This document shows positions 7,277-10,226 of a stretch of DNA of 10,226 nucleotides, one piece after another. Origin of the DNA: an uncultured Cryomorphaceae bacterium (lineage in GTDB: Bacteria > Bacteroidota > Bacteroidia > Flavobacteriales > Schleiferiaceae). The notes below the pieces were generated by a model. It was not told where the DNA came from. It saw only the letters and a list, made by a program, of their open reading frames with translations, and ran no database searches. The stretch spans positions 1 through 10,226 of the forward strand of contig CAJWXO010000034.1 in the NCBI GenBank assembly GCA_913049755.1, in the 5' to 3' direction. How positions within the stretch are numbered: position 1 is the first letter of the stretch; the number at the start of each line of letters is the position of its first letter. The translations under genes were made by a program, and so were the position numbers.

Positions 7277-8597
7277 GAGCAACAATTCCTATCTGATTAT
7301 AAAATCTTTTTGTAAGTAAATAGGCACTTAAAGTAAGACCAATAGCTAGAGCCACCCAAACCCCGACTGCTCCCCAGCCAAAATAACTACCAAGCAACCA
7401 TTCTAATGGTAAAGCAATCAAATAATAAGAGATAAAAGAAATTATTGTGGGAATTCTAACATCTTGCATACCCCTTAGGACTCCTAACGCTGTAGCCTGA
7501 AGGCCATCACTTACTTGGAATATAGTCGCTACTATTAATAAAGAAGCGGCAGCTGAAATAACATCCATATCAGCTGTGTAAAATGAGGGAAGAATGTTTC
7601 TAAGGGTAAAAAATAATATTCCAGTAAAAGCCATAAAGGCTATTGTTAGAGAAAACAAGCTTTTACCCGCATTTAACGCTTCGCCTCCCCTCTTTGCTCC
7701 AAGTAATTGACCGATTCTTACTGTTCCCGCTGCACCTAATCCTGTTGCAGCCATATATGATATAGATGCTAGATTAATCGCAATCTGATGAGCAGCGAGC
7801 TGCCTTGGTCCATATGTTCCAATTATCCAAGCACTTGCCGCAAATGCACTCACTTCAAACACATATTGTAAACCTGATGGCAAACCCAATTTTAACAAAG
7901 ACCTAATTGCTCTAATTGAGATCATCACATTGTCCTCGACTATTTTATAGTTCTTCCTTTTTGCAAGAACAAAATACCAGACATGAATGGCCATGATAAT
8001 TCTTGCAATTATTGTAGCAATACCAGCACCTATTATACCCAGAATAGGAAATGAAAATAATCCAAATATCAATAACCCATTAAGTAATACATTTAATAAA
8101 TTACCTATCAAACTGATTCTCATCGGAGTTTTAGTATTACCAATACCCTCCAAATACTGTTTACCCGAAAGAAAAAGCATAAAAGGAATGTATGAGACCA
8201 TGATCAAAATCAAATAGACCCTGCTCTCTTCAATAACCTCAATTGACTGATTGGTCTTTTGAACAAAAAGAAATAATAACCAAGCGAAAAGGAACATGAT
8301 AAAAGAAGTCAAAAGATTGACTAATGTGGAGTTCTTAAGCAATCTATAAGCCTTATCCCATCTCTTTTGACCCGATGCACGGGCGACCAGAGGAGTTAAA
8401 CCATACGCCACCCCAATTCCAAAGACAAGAGGAACTGAGGTTATCGATCCAGCTAAAGAAACTGCGGCAAGTGGTATGACTCCTAATTGACCAACCATAA
8501 TAGAATCTGCAACAGATGTAACAATATGTCCTAATTGACCAATAATTACTGGAAGAGCCAATGGTACATTTTCTCGCCATTGGAATGTTTTCAACAT
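7263..8597 (-). CDS. MATE family efflux transporter (NorM-like)
   Basis: This is an inner-membrane antiporter that expels drugs or other organic cations using a Na+ or H+ gradient, 444 residues long from the chosen ATG at 8597. That is the usual size for a 12-helix MATE. The two homologous halves are visible. The first begins with P16 and D31 in PVIIGQLGHIVTSVAD, matching the conserved TM1 proline and acidic residue of NorM. The second begins at about 236 with LKLGLPSGLQYVFE, containing the conserved TM7 Glu, followed by LAAHQIAINLAS and GLGAAGTVRIGQLLGA. A TTG at 8600 extends the frame by one residue, but the ATG sharing its A with the upstream TGA stop (TGATG) is preferred. It is probably translated from one mRNA with the small acidic protein gene. 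The substrate cannot be deduced; sodium- or proton-driven drug efflux is the family norm. Confidence 0.93.
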   Translation of the reverse strand: MLKTFQWRENVPLALPVIIGQLGHIVTSVADSIMVGQLGVIPLAAVSLAGSITSVPLVFGIGVAYGLTPLVARASGQKRWDKAYRLLKNSTLVNLLTSFIMFLFAWLLFLFVQKTNQSIEVIEESRVYLILIMVSYIPFMLFLSGKQYLEGIGNTKTPMRISLIGNLLNVLLNGLLIFGLFSFPILGIIGAGIATIIARIIMAIHVWYFVLAKRKNYKIVEDNVMISIRAIRSLLKLGLPSGLQYVFEVSAFAASAWIIGTYGPRQLAAHQIAINLASISYMAATGLGAAGTVRIGQLLGAKRGGEALNAGKSLFSLTIAFMAFTGILFFTLRNILPSFYTADMDVISAAASLLIVATIFQVSDGLQATALGVLRGMQDVRIPTIISFISYYLIALPLEWLLGSYFGWGAVGVWVALAIGLTLSAYLLTKRFYNQIGIVALKNT

Positions 8598-8830
8598 CAA
8601 TCCATAGACTCGTAACGATCTACTTCTCTCATGTAAAATGTATTTGCCTCGTCAAGTAGACGATTCATCTCATCTGTAAGTTCATTCTCATCTTCGCCTC
8701 CAATTTGATCAAGCCACTCTACCTCATCAGTATCGAGATCTATTACAAATCTTGGATATTCAGTGTGAATAATGTAAACATTTTCAGGCTGATCGGTATT
8801 GTCTCCAACCAAAAATTTAGGAATCGCCAT
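8597..8830 (-). CDS. Small acidic conserved-type protein of unknown function (77 aa)
   Basis: No known domain is recognised. The product has 77 residues, about 22 Asp/Glu against 5 Lys/Arg, and no signal peptide or membrane segment, so it should be a soluble, strongly acidic cytoplasmic protein. The N-terminal half looks like beta strands (VYIIHTEYPRFVIDLDTDEVEW), and the C-terminal half (about 47-75) like an acidic helix with heptad-like Leu/Met spacing. The opening MAIPKFLVGDNTD resembles short hypothetical proteins I recall from Flavobacteria, which supports a real gene, although I could not search. It starts with ATG at 8830, lacks a Shine-Dalgarno sequence, and its stop overlaps the MATE start by one base, so the two are probably translationally coupled. 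The open frame on the other strand across 8705-8932 has no recognisable content. Confidence 0.8.
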   Translation of the reverse strand: MAIPKFLVGDNTDQPENVYIIHTEYPRFVIDLDTDEVEWLDQIGGEDENELTDEMNRLLDEANTFYMREVDRYESMD

Positions 8831-8894
8831 GATAGAAATAATTTTAACTCGTTATTTGAACTAAGGTACAATTTAAGAGCAGTACATTTATCGC
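8831..8894. promoter_or_regulatory. Divergent intergenic region between the acidic-protein/MATE unit and the glycosyltransferase gene
   Basis: This 64-bp AT-rich gap separates two divergently read genes, so it should hold both promoters, possibly overlapping. I do not see a full Bacteroidota TAnnTTTG element on either strand; weak candidates are TACAAT on the plus strand and its complement TTGTA on the minus strand, near 8860. An in-frame TAA at 8874 closes the glycosyltransferase frame upstream and limits how far its start can extend. The call rests on gene layout more than on motifs. Confidence 0.4.
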
Positions 8895-10226
8895 GTGAAT
8901 GTCATATTCTTTGCGAGAAAAAATTTACTTGATCAACCAGGCGGAGATACTGTTCAAGCTTTAGAGACTATTAAAGCGCTTAAAAAAAAAGGGCATCATG
9001 TTATGCTGATTCTCACTGCGAATGAATTGAACAAAGAAATACGCAGCTCCAAATATGATGTGATTCACTCGCTAAACTTGGGACGATATGTTGACCAATA
9101 CCATTGTTATAAGATTCGAAAAAAATATCCACAAATTAAATGGGTGATATCTTCCATTTTAGTGGACTACAAAAATTATGAATTAAAAAGAGGTGTTATT
9201 TGGAAGCATTTACCCTATGTAATTCAAGAGCACATAAAAATTTTTCTTAGAGCAATTTTAAGTAAAGACCGATGGCCGACAATTGGGTTAATTTTTTTAA
9301 AGAATCCATTATTAAAGTTTGCGTGGACAGCAGATCACATAATAACCACTACATCTGAAGAAGCTCACAGAATTAAACAAATAACAGGTTTAGGGAATAG
9401 CGTCAAAGTTATTTCTCCAGGATTAGAGCACTTATCCGTAGCTAAACAAACTGAACGTCATGGATTCGTTATTTTAGGGAGAATAGAGGGTCTTAAAAAT
9501 CAAATTGAAGCAATTAATGCATGGAAAATCCTGAGTAAAAAAGGTTTTAAAGAACCTTTGACGATAATTGGAGATGAAGGATTAAACCATAAAACATATG
9601 TTAAATATTTTAAGCTTGCAATAAAAGAAGCAAAAGATCATGGGGCTAACGTTATTTGGACAAATGCAATTAACAGGGATAAAATACCTGAATTATTATC
9701 GAAAACTTATGCAGTGATAATTCCATCACTTTTTGAAACTTTTGGACTAACATCAATTGAAGGTCTCCAAGCCAAATGCCAAGTAATTCTCTCTAAAAAT
9801 GCTGAAAGTTCAAAAGAACTTGAGAAAGATGTTTTTGTATGCTCGCCTGTTGCGGAACAAATTGCGATATCCGTTTTATCAGCATATGAAAATCCAAAGA
9901 AAAATGCATCACTTGATAGATATTCATGGAATAAAGCTGCTGAAAGTTTAGAGAATATTTATTCTACTCAGACCCGATTCATCGCATTCAGTGGATCTAG
10001 GGGGATGCCAAATAGATATGGAGGGTTTGAAGAAATGGTTGACCACATTTCCAGAGGGCTTTCAGACGCAGGGAATCGAGTTTGGGTTAGCACCTCATCA
10101 AAACATTCAGAACCCAGATACAAATATCCTGGAATTTTAAGAAAGTTGCATTGGGACCCTGAACAGGTCATAGGTCCATTTTCACAATTCATATATGACT
10201 GGCTGAGTATAAGATCCATCAATCAG
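8895..10226 (+). CDS. Tandem glycosyltransferase: GT4-like module fused to a DUF1972-type module (3' end outside window)
   Basis: The frame from GTG at 8895 has no stop through the window end, giving 444 visible codons. Residues 1-360 form a complete GT-B fold glycosyltransferase. The N-terminal strand MNVIFFARKN leads to a glycine loop QPGGD (14-18). The nucleotide-sugar site shows GR...K (R196, K201), then GDEG, and the E-x7-E motif (E281, E289) within FETFGLTSIE. The domain closes with the usual YSW...A...IY ending. At residue 362 a second N-terminal module begins directly: FIAFSGSRGMPNRYGGFEE, then WDPEQVIGPFSQFIYDWLS, the pattern of DUF1972 glycosyltransferases (rhamnosyltransferase-like) of Bacteroidota. 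Such enzymes build surface or secreted polysaccharide on the cytoplasmic face. GTG is chosen because the first in-frame ATG (9003) would remove the glycine loop, and a TAA at 8874 blocks extension. Sugar specificities are unknown. Confidence 0.87.
   Translation, partial: MNVIFFARKNLLDQPGGDTVQALETIKALKKKGHHVMLILTANELNKEIRSSKYDVIHSLNLGRYVDQYHCYKIRKKYPQIKWVISSILVDYKNYELKRGVIWKHLPYVIQEHIKIFLRAILSKDRWPTIGLIFLKNPLLKFAWTADHIITTTSEEAHRIKQITGLGNSVKVISPGLEHLSVAKQTERHGFVILGRIEGLKNQIEAINAWKILSKKGFKEPLTIIGDEGLNHKTYVKYFKLAIKEAKDHGANVIWTNAINRDKIPELLSKTYAVIIPSLFETFGLTSIEGLQAKCQVILSKNAESSKELEKDVFVCSPVAEQIAISVLSAYENPKKNASLDRYSWNKAAESLENIYSTQTRFIAFSGSRGMPNRYGGFEEMVDHISRGLSDAGNRVWVSTSSKHSEPRYKYPGILRKLHWDPEQVIGPFSQFIYDWLSIRSINQ

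Noticed and set aside
7263..7277. Short CTAAG...CTTAAG symmetry at the convergent gene ends, as a possible bidirectional terminator
   Set aside because: The pairing is imperfect, very short and without flanking T-runs, so it gives no real support for a terminator.
7987..8217. Plus-strand open frame inside the MATE gene
   Set aside because: It is the antisense of hydrophobic MATE helices, has low-complexity Ile/Pro/Asn content and matches no family; the MATE frame is clearly the real one.
8598..8600. TTG one codon before the chosen MATE start
   Set aside because: The adjacent ATG at 8597 is a stronger start and forms the standard TGATG overlap with the upstream gene.
8705..8932. Plus-strand open frame across the acidic-protein gene and into the glycosyltransferase start
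   Set aside because: It conflicts with two better supported genes, and its translation shows no family features.
9968..10222. Minus-strand open frame opposite the second glycosyltransferase module
   Set aside because: The opposite frame carries the recognisable GSRGMPNRYGGFEE signature, so this one is a shadow.

Overview
The window is AT-rich bacterial DNA that is almost entirely coding. It most likely comes from the Bacteroidota, probably a marine-type Flavobacteriales relative. The grounds are protein family resemblance recalled from memory (a DUF4162-type ABC ATPase, a short sigma-54 activator without HTH, an acidic 77-residue protein beginning MAIPKFLVGD, and a Bacteroidota-style DUF1972 glycosyltransferase module), no visible Shine-Dalgarno motif at any start, and a candidate promoter of TTG-N17-TAnnTTT type. 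No taxonomic search was possible, so the order is an inference.

Region 1 (2-6000, + strand) is a tight gene train. It starts with the transcription-repair coupling factor mfd, whose 5' end lies outside the window. An ABC exporter ATPase and its membrane permease follow, each starting in an ATGA overlap with the gene before it. A small MscS-type mechanosensitive channel comes 13 bp further on. DNA repair is thus joined by reading-frame overlap to an export and osmotic-release cassette. A functional link is not implied; shared transcription and coupled translation are the direct reading.

Region 2 (6001-7276, + strand) has a 121-bp gap with a Bacteroidota-like promoter candidate, then a response regulator made of a receiver domain and a sigma-54 AAA+ domain. 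It stops right after the AAA+ domain, has no DNA-binding domain, and carries GSFTSA where the sigma-54 contact loop is normally GAFTGA.

Region 3 (7263-8830, - strand) is a two-gene unit: a small, very acidic conserved-looking protein overlapping by one base (TGATG) a MATE-family drug/Na+ efflux pump. The pump's 3' end overlaps the regulator's 3' end by 14 bp in convergent orientation.

Region 4 (8895 to the window end, + strand) is an open frame with a GTG start and no stop. It encodes a complete GT-B (GT4-like) glycosyltransferase of about 360 residues fused without linker to a second, DUF1972-type glycosyltransferase module that runs off the window. It probably opens a surface polysaccharide locus. 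I saw no RNA genes, CRISPR arrays, insertion sequences or long repeats, and no gene-free stretch over 300 bases.
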